In this document: in pieces, positions 25,949 to 37,109 of the stretch
Position numbering within the stretch: the first letter of the stretch is position 1
Layout of the letters: each line of letters opens with the position of its first letter
DNA from: Methylophaga sp. 42_25_T18
Lineage (GTDB): Bacteria > Pseudomonadota > Gammaproteobacteria > Nitrosococcales > Methylophagaceae
Assembly (NCBI GenBank): GCA_002163085.1
Contig: MAAJ01000006.1
Coordinates: forward strand, 372,001-436,000
Length of the DNA stretch: 64,000 bases
Direction of reading: 5' to 3'
Notes under the pieces: generated by a model
Databases searched by the model: none
Seen by the model: the letters and a program-made list of their open reading frames with translations, nothing else
What the model was told of the DNA's origin: nothing
Translations under genes and position numbers: made by a program

Positions 25949-26794
25949 TTATTCTTTCTCCTCGCCCTCAACGGCTTCCCGCTCGGGGAAAAACAATCTA
26001 GGTTCAACTCGCACATCATTCAAACTCACACCTAAATGTAAATGAGGGCCTGTGACTCGACCAGTAGCGCCTACCGTGCCGAATATTTCACCTTGTTTAA
26101 TCGTTTGGCCCGCTTCTACGCTAATGCTGTCTAAGTGGCAAAACATGGTGACTAAGCCCTGCCCATGATCAATAAACACCGTATTACCATTGAAAAAATA
26201 GTCACCTGTATCTCTAACTATGCCATCGGCTGGGCTCATGATCTCAGTACCGGTTGGTGCTGCGATATCCATTCCACTATGAGGTCTTCTGGGTTGTCCA
26301 TTAAATACACGACGGCGACCATATAAGCCACTGACTCGCCCTTCTATTGGCCAGATGAAGTTAAATGGAATCTCTGCTTGTTCAGTCCAATGTCTTAACG
26401 CTTTTTTAATTTTGGCTGACTCAGGACCAATTCGGTCCATATCTAATTTATTAGGATTCACCTTTCGTTTGTCGGTGATAGTGATATGTTGAGTCGGATA
26501 TTGTTTATCTGCAATTTCAAATAAGGCTGAACTAGTTTCACCATTGGATTTTATTGTAATTTTTTGCGTGCCAATTTTAGCTGATAACGGTACTCCCACT
26601 ACAGCTAGCCATTGCCCTTTTTCTTGCACTACCATCACTTTTCGCTTGTTAAAAGTGACCTGTGGTTTAGTTGTAACACCAACATGTATCGGCACAATTA
26701 CTACCCCGCCAGGGATAGCATCTTGCTGTGGCAGGCCAGCAGCTTGAGCTGATGGAATAATAAAAAATAGCGATATTAAAAATAATTTAATCAT
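25949..26794 (-). CDS. M23 family peptidase (LytM domain)
   Basis: 281 residues with a signal peptide (FLISLFFIIPSAQA/A). The C-terminal ~125 residues are a LytM/M23 zinc endopeptidase domain with both metal motifs: HSGMDIAAPTG (His-x3-Asp) and GPHLHLGV (His-x-His), plus the central GLVTMFCHL. It cuts peptide cross-links of peptidoglycan in the periplasm, or activates other hydrolases if inactive; all ligands are present, so activity is likely. The N-terminal ~120 residues are a beta-sandwich-like region. Its first 8 nt overlap xseA, so the two are co-transcribed. Confidence 0.9.
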   Translation of the reverse strand: MIKLFLISLFFIIPSAQAAGLPQQDAIPGGVVIVPIHVGVTTKPQVTFNKRKVMVVQEKGQWLAVVGVPLSAKIGTQKITIKSNGETSSALFEIADKQYPTQHITITDKRKVNPNKLDMDRIGPESAKIKKALRHWTEQAEIPFNFIWPIEGRVSGLYGRRRVFNGQPRRPHSGMDIAAPTGTEIMSPADGIVRDTGDYFFNGNTVFIDHGQGLVTMFCHLDSISVEAGQTIKQGEIFGTVGATGRVTGPHLHLGVSLNDVRVEPRLFFPEREAVEGEEKE

Positions 26795-28235
26795 GTTTTT
26801 TTTCTTTTACTTCACACATTAATTGGCCTTGTTGTAAACGGACATTTATCTCTTGTCCAAGTTCAACATCATCGCTCGATTGTAATACCTGGCCTGATGT
26901 AGCCAGCGTGGTAATACTGTAGCCACGTTCTAAGGTATTTAACGGACTCACCGCAGCTAAGGTTCGCATCTGCTGACTGAGTTTTGTTTTGTTCTTAGTG
27001 ATGATCTGCTGCATGCCGTTGTGCAATTGTTTCTGCAACTGCAATACGTTTTGTTGCTGCTGCTGTACCGCTTGTGATTGCTGTTTAATTGCCTGTTGTA
27101 AGCGTGTTTTTAGGCCTGCGACTTTTTGTTGTTGCGTATCAATCTTGGCTTGTGGATGAGTTAAACGTGCCGTTAATAAATCTAGTTTTTGTTGTTTGTT
27201 TTCAACAATCCTTAACCAACTACGATTTAACTGCTGTTTCAGCCTTGTTATAAGTTGGGCCTGTTGATTAATTTGTGTTTTGGGTTGAGGAAGACGGCGA
27301 AATAAATGCTGTAGATGGCGTGATTTATTTTGTACTTGCTGGCTAACTAAAAATGTTAGTCGACGACCTAAACCTTGAACCTTATTCAACAATTCTGCCG
27401 AATCAGGCACCGCTAATTCTGCTGCCGCCGAGGGGGTTGGCGCCCTAACATCTGCCACAAAATCAGCAATGGTGAAATCTACTTCATGCCCTACCGCACT
27501 TATTGTCGGGATCTTGCAGGCAGAGAGTGTGCGTGCCAGTTGTTCATCATTAAAACTCCATAAGTCTTCTAATGAACCACCACCACGACCAATAATCAAT
27601 ACATCACATTCTTGTCGTTCTTCCGCTGTTGTTATTGCCTGAGCAATTTTTTTTGCTGAGCCTTCTCCTTGAACAGCCACCGGATATAAAATAATGTTTA
27701 CCGCAGGGAAACGTCTATTTAATACACTGATAATATCGTGAACGGCAGCACCATCTGGTGATGACACGATACCAATTGAACTCGGCATGCTGGGTAGCGA
27801 CTTCTTATTTTCTTGATCAAACAAGCCTTCTTGTCCCAAGCGATATTTTAAAGCTTCATAAGCGCGTTGCAATGCACCGCTGCCCGCCTCTTCCATATGT
27901 TCTACAACAAGTTGGAATTCGCCTCGACCTTCATACAAGGTAACGCGTACTCGTAACAATACTTGCATGCCATTTTCGGGAGTAAAGCGTAGTTGTCGAT
28001 TTCGATTACGGAACATGGCACAACGTACCTGTGCCGCTTCGTCTTTCAAGGTAAAATAGATATGACCGGAAGCAGGCATGGCCAAGTTCGAAATTTCCCC
28101 TTCAACCCAGACCAATGGAAATGAGCCTTCCAGTGCACTACGCGCTTCACGGACTAGGCGTGAAACGGCGTAAACATCTTTAAGCCGCCGCGTGGCTAAT
28201 GTTGAGTTAGTATCTGGGGAACTTAGTGATGACAT
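26787..28235 (-). CDS. xseA: exodeoxyribonuclease VII large subunit
   Basis: 482 residues. An OB-fold DNA-binding domain at the N-terminus (~40-120, VEGEISNLAMPASGHIYFTLKD), then the catalytic domain with IGIVSSPDGAAVHDI (~170), GRGGGSLEDLWSFND (~238-252) and HEVDFTIADFVADVRAPTPSAAAELA (~272-297), and a long Gln-rich coiled coil (~320-440). It degrades single-stranded DNA with XseB. The Gln-rich coil is unusually repetitive (QQQQQNVLQLQKQL). It is divergent from guaB and precedes the M23 peptidase gene. Confidence 0.96.
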   Translation of the reverse strand: MSSLSSPDTNSTLATRRLKDVYAVSRLVREARSALEGSFPLVWVEGEISNLAMPASGHIYFTLKDEAAQVRCAMFRNRNRQLRFTPENGMQVLLRVRVTLYEGRGEFQLVVEHMEEAGSGALQRAYEALKYRLGQEGLFDQENKKSLPSMPSSIGIVSSPDGAAVHDIISVLNRRFPAVNIILYPVAVQGEGSAKKIAQAITTAEERQECDVLIIGRGGGSLEDLWSFNDEQLARTLSACKIPTISAVGHEVDFTIADFVADVRAPTPSAAAELAVPDSAELLNKVQGLGRRLTFLVSQQVQNKSRHLQHLFRRLPQPKTQINQQAQLITRLKQQLNRSWLRIVENKQQKLDLLTARLTHPQAKIDTQQQKVAGLKTRLQQAIKQQSQAVQQQQQNVLQLQKQLHNGMQQIITKNKTKLSQQMRTLAAVSPLNTLERGYSITTLATSGQVLQSSDDVELGQEINVRLQQGQLMCEVKEKKHD

Positions 28236-28268
28236 AAACCCTGAAAATCCTTTGAATTTCCTATATAA

Positions 28269-29771
<1,503 letters not shown>

Positions 29772-29851
29772 TCACTTTGCTATCTCGTTATCACGCTTGA
29801 AGTCCAAGCGTGATAACACGGTTAATCTGTACCATTTGTTAAGAGAAAAAC

Positions 29852-31429
29852 ATGAGCAACAATATTCACGACCACCGTATTTTAATCCTCGACTTCGGCT
29901 CGCAATATACTCAATTAATTGCCCGCCGTATTCGTGAGGCTGGTGTTTATTGTGAGTTGAGAGATCCGGAAATTTCAGCAGACGAAATTCGTGAGTTTGC
30001 ACCAAAGGGCATTATCTTATCGGGCGGTCCAGATTCCACCATTGGCAGCGAAGCCCCGGTTGCACCACAAGCGGTATTCGAATTAGGCATTCCTGTTTTA
30101 GGCATCTGTTACGGCATGCAAACCATGGCGATGCAATTAGGTGGTCAAGTTGAGTCATCTGAACATCGTGAATTTGGTTACGCTCAAGTCCGCGCTCGTG
30201 GACATTCTGCTCTGTTACGAGATATTGAAGATCACACGACCGAAGAAGGTTATGGCCTGCTTGATGTGTGGATGAGTCATGGTGACAAAGTCACCGCACT
30301 TCCTGATGGTTTCAAAGTGATTGCCAGCACAGATAGTGCCCCATTTGCTGGTATGGCCGATGAAGCACGTAAGTTCTACGGCGTACAGTTCCACCCAGAA
30401 GTCACTCACACCGTTCAAGGTCAACGCATGATTGACCGTTTCCTCACGGAGATTTGTGGCTGTGACACCTTATGGACATCCGCACAAATCATTGAAGACA
30501 GTATTGCAACAATTCGTAAACAAGTCGGTACCGACGATGTTTTATTAGGCCTGTCTGGTGGCGTTGACTCTTCCGTAGTTGCCGCATTATTGGACCGAGC
30601 TATTGGTAAACAACTGACCTGTGTCTTTGTTGATAATGGCCTGCTACGCCAAGATGAAGGCGACCAAGTGATGGCCATGTTTGCCAAACATATGGGCATT
30701 AAAGTTATTCGCGTTGATGCTGAACAACGCTTCCTGGATGAATTGGCAGGCGAAGATGAGCCAGAAGCTAAACGTAAAATTATTGGCCGTGTATTTGTCG
30801 AAGTATTCGAAGAAGAATCAAACAAACTTAATAACGTTAAATGGTTAGCACAAGGTACGATCTACCCTGATGTTATTGAATCAGCGGCCGCTAAAACAGG
30901 TAAAGCTCAGGTCATTAAATCACACCATAATGTGGGTGGCTTACCTGACCATATGAAATTGGAATTGCTAGAACCTTTACGTGAGTTATTCAAAGATGAA
31001 GTGCGTAGATTAGGTGTTGAGCTTGGTTTACCACGTGACATGGTTTATCGCCATCCCTTCCCTGGCCCCGGTCTTGGTGTTCGCATCTTAGGTGAAGTTA
31101 AAAAAGAATTTGCTGACTTATTACGTAAAGCCGACAAGATTTTTATTGATGAATTGTATAACCATGATCTTTACGATAAAACCAGCCAAGCATTTACTGT
31201 TTTCTTACCCGTTAAATCAGTGGGTGTAATGGGAGATGGTCGTCGTTACGATTATGTTGTCTCACTACGTGCAGTGGAAACCATCGACTTTATGACCGCA
31301 CAATGGGCTCACTTACCTTATGATTTCCTTGGATTAGTTTCCAATCGGATTATTAATGAAGTGGAAGGCATATCTCGTGTAACCTACGATATTTCAGGTA
31401 AACCACCCGCCACCATCGAATGGGAATAA
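29852..31429 (+). CDS. guaA: GMP synthase (glutamine-hydrolysing)
   Basis: 525 residues, identical in length to E. coli GuaA. N-terminal class I glutamine amidotransferase with catalytic Cys in GICYGMQ (~90) and the His/Glu pair in FHPEVTHT (~182); central ATP-pyrophosphatase domain with the P-loop [17 protein letters not shown] (~233-249); C-terminal dimerisation domain ending KPPATIEWE. It aminates XMP to GMP. It overlaps acylphosphatase by 10 nt. Confidence 0.97.
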   Translation: MSNNIHDHRILILDFGSQYTQLIARRIREAGVYCELRDPEISADEIREFAPKGIILSGGPDSTIGSEAPVAPQAVFELGIPVLGICYGMQTMAMQLGGQVESSEHREFGYAQVRARGHSALLRDIEDHTTEEGYGLLDVWMSHGDKVTALPDGFKVIASTDSAPFAGMADEARKFYGVQFHPEVTHTVQGQRMIDRFLTEICGCDTLWTSAQIIEDSIATIRKQVGTDDVLLGLSGGVDSSVVAALLDRAIGKQLTCVFVDNGLLRQDEGDQVMAMFAKHMGIKVIRVDAEQRFLDELAGEDEPEAKRKIIGRVFVEVFEEESNKLNNVKWLAQGTIYPDVIESAAAKTGKAQVIKSHHNVGGLPDHMKLELLEPLRELFKDEVRRLGVELGLPRDMVYRHPFPGPGLGVRILGEVKKEFADLLRKADKIFIDELYNHDLYDKTSQAFTVFLPVKSVGVMGDGRRYDYVVSLRAVETIDFMTAQWAHLPYDFLGLVSNRIINEVEGISRVTYDISGKPPATIEWE

Positions 31430-31695
31430 CGCGTTATCACTTAATCATTAAAGGCAGAGTGCAAGGCGTGGGCTATCGAATGTCCGCCTATGATGCTGCT
31501 ATCGATTTAGGAATAACCGGCTGGGTGAAAAATCTGCACGACGGAAGTGTTGAAGTGCTAGCTGAGAGTGATAAAGCCACATTGGAACAGTTTGTTTCAT
31601 GGGCTAAAAAAGGGCCCGATTACGCAAAAGTTTCTGAAGTAAGTACTGAAGAATTGACTGCGACCGGTGAATTTGAGCGTTTTAATATTCGTTAA
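31420..31695 (+). CDS. acylphosphatase
   Basis: 91 residues. The acylphosphatase fold with the catalytic loop [11 protein letters not shown] (~12-22; Arg at the phosphate site) and the conserved Asn in [13 protein letters not shown] (~33-45). It hydrolyses carboxyl-phosphate bonds such as in acetyl phosphate. The ATG lies inside the end of guaA (10-nt overlap), which couples their translation. Confidence 0.93.
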   Translation: MGITRYHLIIKGRVQGVGYRMSAYDAAIDLGITGWVKNLHDGSVEVLAESDKATLEQFVSWAKKGPDYAKVSEVSTEELTATGEFERFNIR

Positions 31696-31712
31696 TTTAG
31701 GGATCTGTTGTT

Positions 31713-32144
31713 ATGGCTGCAAACCGTTTTACTTGGGCAAGTTTCTTTATTCGTTTTGGTTTTGCATTAGTTTTAGTTTATGCCACCTACAATCCTAGTG
31801 GCTACAGTTTTTATCATTGGGCTAAAGAGGCTGTATTTAGTGAAGCTTTAGCACTCACCCCTCCTTTTGCCATGTCTGCTGTGCTGTTACTGATCGGTTG
31901 GACAGTCTACATTCGTGCCACTTTGCGTTCCCTAGGCGGTTTCGGTTTAAGCCTCGCCTTTGCCTTTTTTGCCATTATCGTTTGGTGGTTAGTTGATATC
32001 GGATTACTTGGTATTGATAGCGTTTCTATTTTTACCTACATCATTCTATTTTTATTGACTGCAATCTTAGCGACTGGCATGTCTTGGTCACATATTCGCA
32101 GAAAGATGTCAGGCCAAGTCGATGTCGACGAGATCGAAGAATAA
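31713..32144 (+). CDS. DUF6524-like four-helix membrane protein
   Basis: 143 residues with four hydrophobic segments (~10-25, ~50-66, ~74-95, ~100-125) and a charged C-terminal tail (SGQVDVDEIEE). The opening FTWASFFIRFGFALVLVYATYNPSGYSFYHW resembles DUF6524 proteins, an inner-membrane family of unknown function. It starts 17 nt after acylphosphatase and is followed by a strong terminator, so it ends the guaBA-acylphosphatase transcript. Confidence 0.7.
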   Translation: MAANRFTWASFFIRFGFALVLVYATYNPSGYSFYHWAKEAVFSEALALTPPFAMSAVLLLIGWTVYIRATLRSLGGFGLSLAFAFFAIIVWWLVDIGLLGIDSVSIFTYIILFLLTAILATGMSWSHIRRKMSGQVDVDEIEE

Positions 32145-32181
32145 GTTCAAATTACTGTCTCACTTTTTATATATCTCACCC

Positions 32182-32215
32182 TTTTAGGCCCTGATAATGA
32201 GGGCCTAAAAATTTT
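32182..32215 (+). terminator. rho-independent terminator
   Basis: A perfect 10-bp stem (TTTTAGGCCC / GGGCCTAAAA, 32182-32191 and 32201-32210) with a 9-nt loop and a short T run, 38 nt after the DUF6524-like gene. Confidence 0.88.
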
Positions 32216-32366
32216 GCAATACTTTGTAATATTTCCCACCTCATTTAGTCTAAGTAGCTGTTGTTGATTTTTCACTTAAAGAAAGTCATAGATAAAAAAG
32301 AGTGCCCAATATCTAAATCTATGACTATAATTAAATCAACACATAACTCAAATAGGTATATGAGCT

Positions 32367-33314
32367 ATGCAAGAGCCTAATTTTCCAGAAGATGAACACA
32401 ACCGCATTCGTACACTGCATTCACTGAACATTCTGGATACCCCTGCAGAAGAACGTTTTGACCGCCTTACACGTTTAGCCAAACACTTATTTAATGTTCC
32501 CATTGCTGTAGTGAGTTTAGTTGACACTGATCGCCAGTGGTTTAAATCCTGTCTCGGTATGGGTCCAACGGAAACAAATAGGGATATTTCATTTTGTGGC
32601 CATGCAATTTTAGGCGATGACATTTTCTTAGTACCAGATGCCTCTCAAGATCAACGCTTTTCTGATAACCCCTTAGTCACAGGGACTCCTAATATCCGGT
32701 TTTATGCCGGTTGCCCATTAAGCTCACTTGATGGCAGCAAGTTAGGCACGCTATGCATCATTGATGATAAGCCAAGAATGTTTAGCCTGGATGAGATCAC
32801 TGCACTTAAAGACTTGGCCGCTATGGCCGAACAAGAGCTGATGGCGATTCAATTAGCCACGTTGGATGATCTAACCAAAATATCAAACCGTCGAGGTTTT
32901 ATTGCGTTAGCAGAAAAAAGTATTAGCCTATGCCGGCGCCAACAAATACCTGCGACCCTTATCTTTTTTGATCTAAATAAATTTAAACAAATTAATGATA
33001 ACTTTGGGCATGCCGAAGGCGATCGTGCCTTAATTGCTTTTGCTGATACGCTCAAAAATGCTTTTCGTGATAGTGATATATTTGCTCGACTCGGCGGAGA
33101 TGAGTTTGTCGTCTTACTCACGGGCTTATCCGATAACCACACACAAAAAGTAATCGATAACTTCCGAGGAGCTATTGATTCATACAATAAAAATGTCCAG
33201 TTAGGATATGACATTTCCTACAGTGAAGGCATTGTTTCAATTAACTTTGATAAAGATACGTCCATCACTTCATTATTGAGCCAAGCCGATAGCTTAATGT
33301 ATGAAAATAAATAA
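32367..33314 (+). CDS. GAF-domain diguanylate cyclase
   Basis: 315 residues, soluble. A GAF sensor domain at ~25-160 (FNVPIAVVSLVDTDRQWFKS; DISFCGHAIL; FYAGCPLSS) and a GGDEF domain at ~165-315. The active site GGDEF is intact (243-247) and the inhibitory I-site RDSD lies five residues before it (234-237), so it should make cyclic di-GMP and be product-inhibited. The GAF ligand is unknown. It stands alone, downstream of a terminator. Confidence 0.93.
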   Translation: MQEPNFPEDEHNRIRTLHSLNILDTPAEERFDRLTRLAKHLFNVPIAVVSLVDTDRQWFKSCLGMGPTETNRDISFCGHAILGDDIFLVPDASQDQRFSDNPLVTGTPNIRFYAGCPLSSLDGSKLGTLCIIDDKPRMFSLDEITALKDLAAMAEQELMAIQLATLDDLTKISNRRGFIALAEKSISLCRRQQIPATLIFFDLNKFKQINDNFGHAEGDRALIAFADTLKNAFRDSDIFARLGGDEFVVLLTGLSDNHTQKVIDNFRGAIDSYNKNVQLGYDISYSEGIVSINFDKDTSITSLLSQADSLMYENK

Positions 33315-33390
33315 TATGTCCCCCTATCTTACGACCTTCTATAAGGTTCTCAATCTCATCAACATCATAAAGTTCCCTTAATCAAAAATG

Positions 33391-34353
33391 TTATCGATTA
33401 ATGACTTTTATATACTCACCTTCAGCTTCACGGCTAGAGCCTACAATCAACCGACATTGTCCAGTAGTCATGTTGCGCTCAACCATGCCTGAAACCTCTA
33501 CCAGCTCACCTTGTTGAGCCTGACCGATATAAGTATGGGTAAATGACAAGATTTCTGGCGTTTCTTCGTCCGCCACCAAATAATTAGCTGGAAAATCGAA
33601 GGCGCGATGATCGTCAATTATTTGGGTTTTAAATGTTCTTGGTCCCAGTTTCTGATACATGTCGTGATCGACTTCAATCTCATTGTTTAAACAGACCATG
33701 CCAATATCAAACTTAGTGCTCTCAATGGCTGCTTTATTAAATTTCCGTTCTTCATGCCAAGCAAACTCATCAAATTGTAATTCACTGTCTCGACGCTCAT
33801 AGTTGTCTTGCATCAAGCTCAAATCTAATTTCTGAATGACACCATCTTCTATGGCCTGTCGAACCGCTAAGCGGCTTTTTTGAAATGCATCTCTTCCATA
33901 AACAGCCAGGTCAATATCCGACGTTGATTTTTGCTGATTAATTAACATCGATCCTGTTAAACCTAAAGATTCAGTCGACACGCCAAACTGATTCAGAATG
34001 GGAATAAGCGTGTGTAGTTTTCTCTCTATTTCATCCTGGGCTGCACGTGTTAATACTTCTTGTAAGCGTTTTTCTGGTTGATGATGTACAACGATGTCAT
34101 CTACAGAAACAGCATGATAATGAGCATCGACTTGTTGTGATCGGAAAAGATATTGTGGAAATTCATTTTCTAATAGTTGATTGGCTTGTTCAGTTTTAAC
34201 CTTGTGCCAGCCATTCTCATCAGGCACATAACGGAGGAAACAGCCTACTTTATTGCCATGGTCATGATAACTAACCACAGCAAAAATCAAACCTTCCTTA
34301 GTTTGGATGAAGTCTTTAGGTAAGAAAGGAAACTCAGAAGCTCGTATATTCAT
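33391..34353 (-). CDS. archaeal-type predicted nucleotidyltransferase
   Basis: 320 residues. The central part has a polymerase-beta-like nucleotidyltransferase signature: LGLTGSMLIN followed ten residues later by SDIDLAVYG (~155-178), i.e. GS...DxD. N-terminal ~100 residues (FVSYHDHGNK-type beta region) and a C-terminal OB-like segment (GELVEVSGMVE...LIVGSSREAEGEYIKV) flank it. This layout recalls COG1665-like predicted nucleotidyltransferases best known from archaea; the substrate is unknown. It follows the PepSY gene by 30 nt on the same strand, probably in one transcript with the FMN-binding/PepSY pair. Confidence 0.65.
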   Translation of the reverse strand: MNIRASEFPFLPKDFIQTKEGLIFAVVSYHDHGNKVGCFLRYVPDENGWHKVKTEQANQLLENEFPQYLFRSQQVDAHYHAVSVDDIVVHHQPEKRLQEVLTRAAQDEIERKLHTLIPILNQFGVSTESLGLTGSMLINQQKSTSDIDLAVYGRDAFQKSRLAVRQAIEDGVIQKLDLSLMQDNYERRDSELQFDEFAWHEERKFNKAAIESTKFDIGMVCLNNEIEVDHDMYQKLGPRTFKTQIIDDHRAFDFPANYLVADEETPEILSFTHTYIGQAQQGELVEVSGMVERNMTTGQCRLIVGSSREAEGEYIKVINR

Positions 34354-34383
34354 AGGCGATACATCAGTAAGGAAAGAATTCTC

Positions 34384-35103
34384 TTAACGAGTACTACGAC
34401 CCCACATCCACAAACCAGTTAAAGCAATGAATATCATCATTACGGCAAAAAGATCTAACAACCACACACCAAAACGTTCGACTATATGGCCGTTATGAAC
34501 ATCTAAGATCAGTTGTTCTACAGTAATACCATTACCGTGAAAATAAGTCGCCAATTCCATTTCAACAGAATCAGGCATCGGCTGTGGCGAGCTCCATCCT
34601 ATGCCCTGCAAGGAGATACGCTCCCATTGATCCAACAAAAAGTCACTGCGCCACATACCATCACGTGTTTGAATAACCGGATCACCATGAAATAAGCCAA
34701 TATTTTGAATTTCAGGGGGTATTCCAGCGGCACTGCCCATGCGTTCTATAAACTCACCTTCTGGGCTAAGTAAAATTAAGGCATCATCGGTGGCAATCAC
34801 CATCAAATCATCTAATACCACACCTCCTAAGATTGGTCGTTGTACATTAGTGACAGGCGTAGCATCTACAAAAACTTGGCTAGAAAATTGTGAAATCACT
34901 TTTTGATCAAGGTGAAAAACGGTGTCGGCTTCAACTGTTGCCACACCATAATGTTCCAATAGCCAATCCCACGTTAAATAACGCTGATCCAGTTCTAATT
35001 CGGTGGTGTGATTAAGTAGTACGCCCGTTATGGCTAATAACATCACGATCAGTGACACAATAGCACCCACAGTGCGATGCAAACTACGCATTCGACGATT
35101 CAT
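34384..35103 (-). CDS. PepSY-associated membrane protein
   Basis: 239 residues with two membrane segments, ~14-30 (AIVSLIVMLLAITGVLLNH) and ~212-232 (LLDLFAVMMIFIALTGLWMW), and a periplasmic middle region. Conserved-looking His residues sit at the ends of the helices (LHRTVG, LLNH, DVHNGHIVERFG), the usual arrangement in PepSY proteins thought to bind haem b or pass electrons across the membrane. It starts 3 nt after the FMN-binding gene, which implies a functional pair (flavin-based electron transfer). No direct substrate evidence. Confidence 0.82.
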   Translation of the reverse strand: MNRRMRSLHRTVGAIVSLIVMLLAITGVLLNHTTELELDQRYLTWDWLLEHYGVATVEADTVFHLDQKVISQFSSQVFVDATPVTNVQRPILGGVVLDDLMVIATDDALILLSPEGEFIERMGSAAGIPPEIQNIGLFHGDPVIQTRDGMWRSDFLLDQWERISLQGIGWSSPQPMPDSVEMELATYFHGNGITVEQLILDVHNGHIVERFGVWLLDLFAVMMIFIALTGLWMWGRSTR

Positions 35104-35106
35104 TTT

Positions 35107-35643
35107 TTAACTCGACTGACTGGTAAATTTATCTAGATATAATGCCAGTGTTACTACCGCCGTCATAGCCCTAACCGATAGGGTGGCGCCTGATATGCCG
35201 TCTATATGGCGATCCAGTTTATTGTCAGAGAGTTTAATATCTGCGAACTGTTGGGTAAATGCGGGATAGCGTATCTCACCACCTCGGCTTTCACGAAAGG
35301 CTAATACCTTTACCTTTTCGACTTTATCTTCAGTGGTAATAATGCCAAAAGTGATAGGTCGCTCTTTGCCAATTTCTTCTAATATCCAGGCTTTGCGCCC
35401 ATCTTTATGCCAATAACGAATTCTAAGGCCAGCATAATTATGGCCTAATATATTAGCGACTGTTTTTCGTAAATCACCTTTTAACCAGACAACTTGGCTT
35501 CTAGGAGTTTGTTCGTTAAATGTTTCTGCTAGAAACGCATCATCCGTTTGATAAATACCACGGGCAGAAACAGAAAAGGCGGTCATAAACAGAGCCACAG
35601 CTAAAGTTATTAGACTGTATTTTTTGAATTTCTCTCTGTTCAC
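35107..35643 (-). CDS. exported FMN-binding domain protein
   Basis: About 178 residues. I start at GTG 35643 because AGGA lies ten nt before it; a TTG three codons upstream is less well placed. Signal/anchor helix at ~8-25 (SLITLAVALFMTAFSVSARG). The FMN-binding domain holds DGISGATLSVRAMT near residue 150, matching the D-x-x-S/T-GAT motif in which Thr is covalently flavinylated by ApbE. It likely carries FMN in the periplasm and exchanges electrons with the PepSY protein encoded next. No apbE is in the window. Confidence 0.85.
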   Translation of the reverse strand: MNREKFKKYSLITLAVALFMTAFSVSARGIYQTDDAFLAETFNEQTPRSQVVWLKGDLRKTVANILGHNYAGLRIRYWHKDGRKAWILEEIGKERPITFGIITTEDKVEKVKVLAFRESRGGEIRYPAFTQQFADIKLSDNKLDRHIDGISGATLSVRAMTAVVTLALYLDKFTSQSS

Positions 35644-35686
35644 AACCGCCAATTCCTAATCACATAAAATTAGGTGATAGTTTACC

Positions 35687-36940
35687 TTAGAATTGGTAAC
35701 CCAATCCTGCGTTAAAGCCATCACGCTCTTTACCTGCTGGTGCATCTTGGTCTTGGTAATCAACTTTCACGACTACGTCTTGATGCGGCCACCAGTTAAC
35801 ACCAAACGCCCACTCTTCGTATTCGCTATCTGAAGAGTTACCAGCTTGATTATCCCACTCACTGTAACGAGTGAACACACCAAAGTTATTATTGATTTGG
35901 AACGAAGGTTCAATATACCAACCGGTTTGCTCATCTGCACCGATTGACTCAGGACCGTTTCCATCTAAATTCCATGTTGCATATAAGGCACGTAAGCCAA
36001 ATGCGCCACGTTGGATCACAGCATGAGTTTCAAACAAGGTAGCGCCACCAGCAGTCTTGTCATTACTTTGAGTAATATCTTCTTGATATTGTAGGCTTGC
36101 AGCTAATTCAACACCAGGAAGACCAGTCCACTTAATACGACCGGTGTATGCGTAATCTTCTGCTTCTGCTTTAGAGACTTTTTGGCGGCCACTACGAACT
36201 TTATAGCTATCTCCACTTGAGGTATTTAAGCCAGATGTTGCTGCAACGTCATAACTAAAGCCTTCAGCGATTTCACCACTAAACATCACCCCAGCTTCCC
36301 ACCACGTTGAAGGAATAATGTTCTTTTCTACTGAGTTACGCTCTGTACCATAGAAAGTATTTGGTTCGTGAGTTTCGTTGATGATGCCCACTGGCGTTAA
36401 GAATAAACCACCGGTAACTTGATGTTGATCATTAATATCGTATTCAATATACGCTTGTTCTAATTCAACTTCACCTTCTTTACCGTCTCCAGCAAGGCTG
36501 TGTTCTAGCTCTAACTCAGAGAAGAAACGTAAGTTATCGGTAAACTCATGACCAAAGAATAAAACAAAACGGTGGAAATCAACTTCTTCTTTATCAGAAG
36601 CACCGTTTTTACCTTCCAAGTTGTTATAGTGCAATTCACCATAACCACCAATGGTTGTTTTATCAGAAATTAGCTTCGCTGATTTAACCGCTTCTTCTGT
36701 TGCAACTGCCACGGCTTCAACCGCTTCACTAGCTTCTAAAGCTACTTGTTGGGTTGCATCTACTTTTGTTTTTAATGTTGCATTCTCAGCTTTTAATTCT
36801 TGATTTTGTTGCTGAACGTCAGCCATTTGGCCTTTCATTTCTTGCAACAATTCCCAGATTTCTTCATTGGTTGGTGCGGCAGCTTGAACTGCACCCGCTA
36901 GCAATAAACTGGTCGCCAATAAGGTACGTTTGAATTGCAT
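35687..36940 (-). CDS. outer membrane porin with N-terminal coiled coil
   Basis: 417 residues from ATG 36940, chosen because AAGGAAT precedes it and it opens a clean signal peptide (TLLATSLLLAGAVQA/A). Residues ~25-95 are a coiled coil (IWELLQEMKGQMADVQQQNQEL...), probably a periplasmic trimer stalk. Residues ~105-417 are a beta-barrel (TTIGGYGELHYNNLEG; EHSLAGDG; ending GLGYQF with a terminal Phe). It is a diffusion or anion porin of unknown specificity. A Fur-like site lies 80 nt upstream and an FMN-binding gene follows 43 nt downstream, so iron-linked expression is plausible. Confidence 0.85.
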   Translation of the reverse strand: MQFKRTLLATSLLLAGAVQAAAPTNEEIWELLQEMKGQMADVQQQNQELKAENATLKTKVDATQQVALEASEAVEAVAVATEEAVKSAKLISDKTTIGGYGELHYNNLEGKNGASDKEEVDFHRFVLFFGHEFTDNLRFFSELELEHSLAGDGKEGEVELEQAYIEYDINDQHQVTGGLFLTPVGIINETHEPNTFYGTERNSVEKNIIPSTWWEAGVMFSGEIAEGFSYDVAATSGLNTSSGDSYKVRSGRQKVSKAEAEDYAYTGRIKWTGLPGVELAASLQYQEDITQSNDKTAGGATLFETHAVIQRGAFGLRALYATWNLDGNGPESIGADEQTGWYIEPSFQINNNFGVFTRYSEWDNQAGNSSDSEYEEWAFGVNWWPHQDVVVKVDYQDQDAPAGKERDGFNAGLGYQF

Positions 36941-37020
36941 CGTGAATTCCTTTTTGTTATGGATAAATTGATTGGATATCTTGCATATAAGATGGAGCGA
37001 AATTATACGTAACACTTGTA

Positions 37021-37039
37021 ACTAATACTAATCATTCCT
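37021..37039. promoter_or_regulatory. Fur-like box upstream of porin
   Basis: ACTAATACTAATCATTCCT matches the 19-bp Fur consensus at 12 of 19 positions, with the central AATCATT intact, 81 nt upstream of the porin ATG. A half-good match, but a similar motif pair lies upstream of the hemP operon. Confidence 0.45.
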
Positions 37040-37109
37040 ATTTAGATTGCAATTAAAAACAACATAACTGCATTATTGTTGTTTTAGCACCACATTTGCA
37101 TCTATACAC

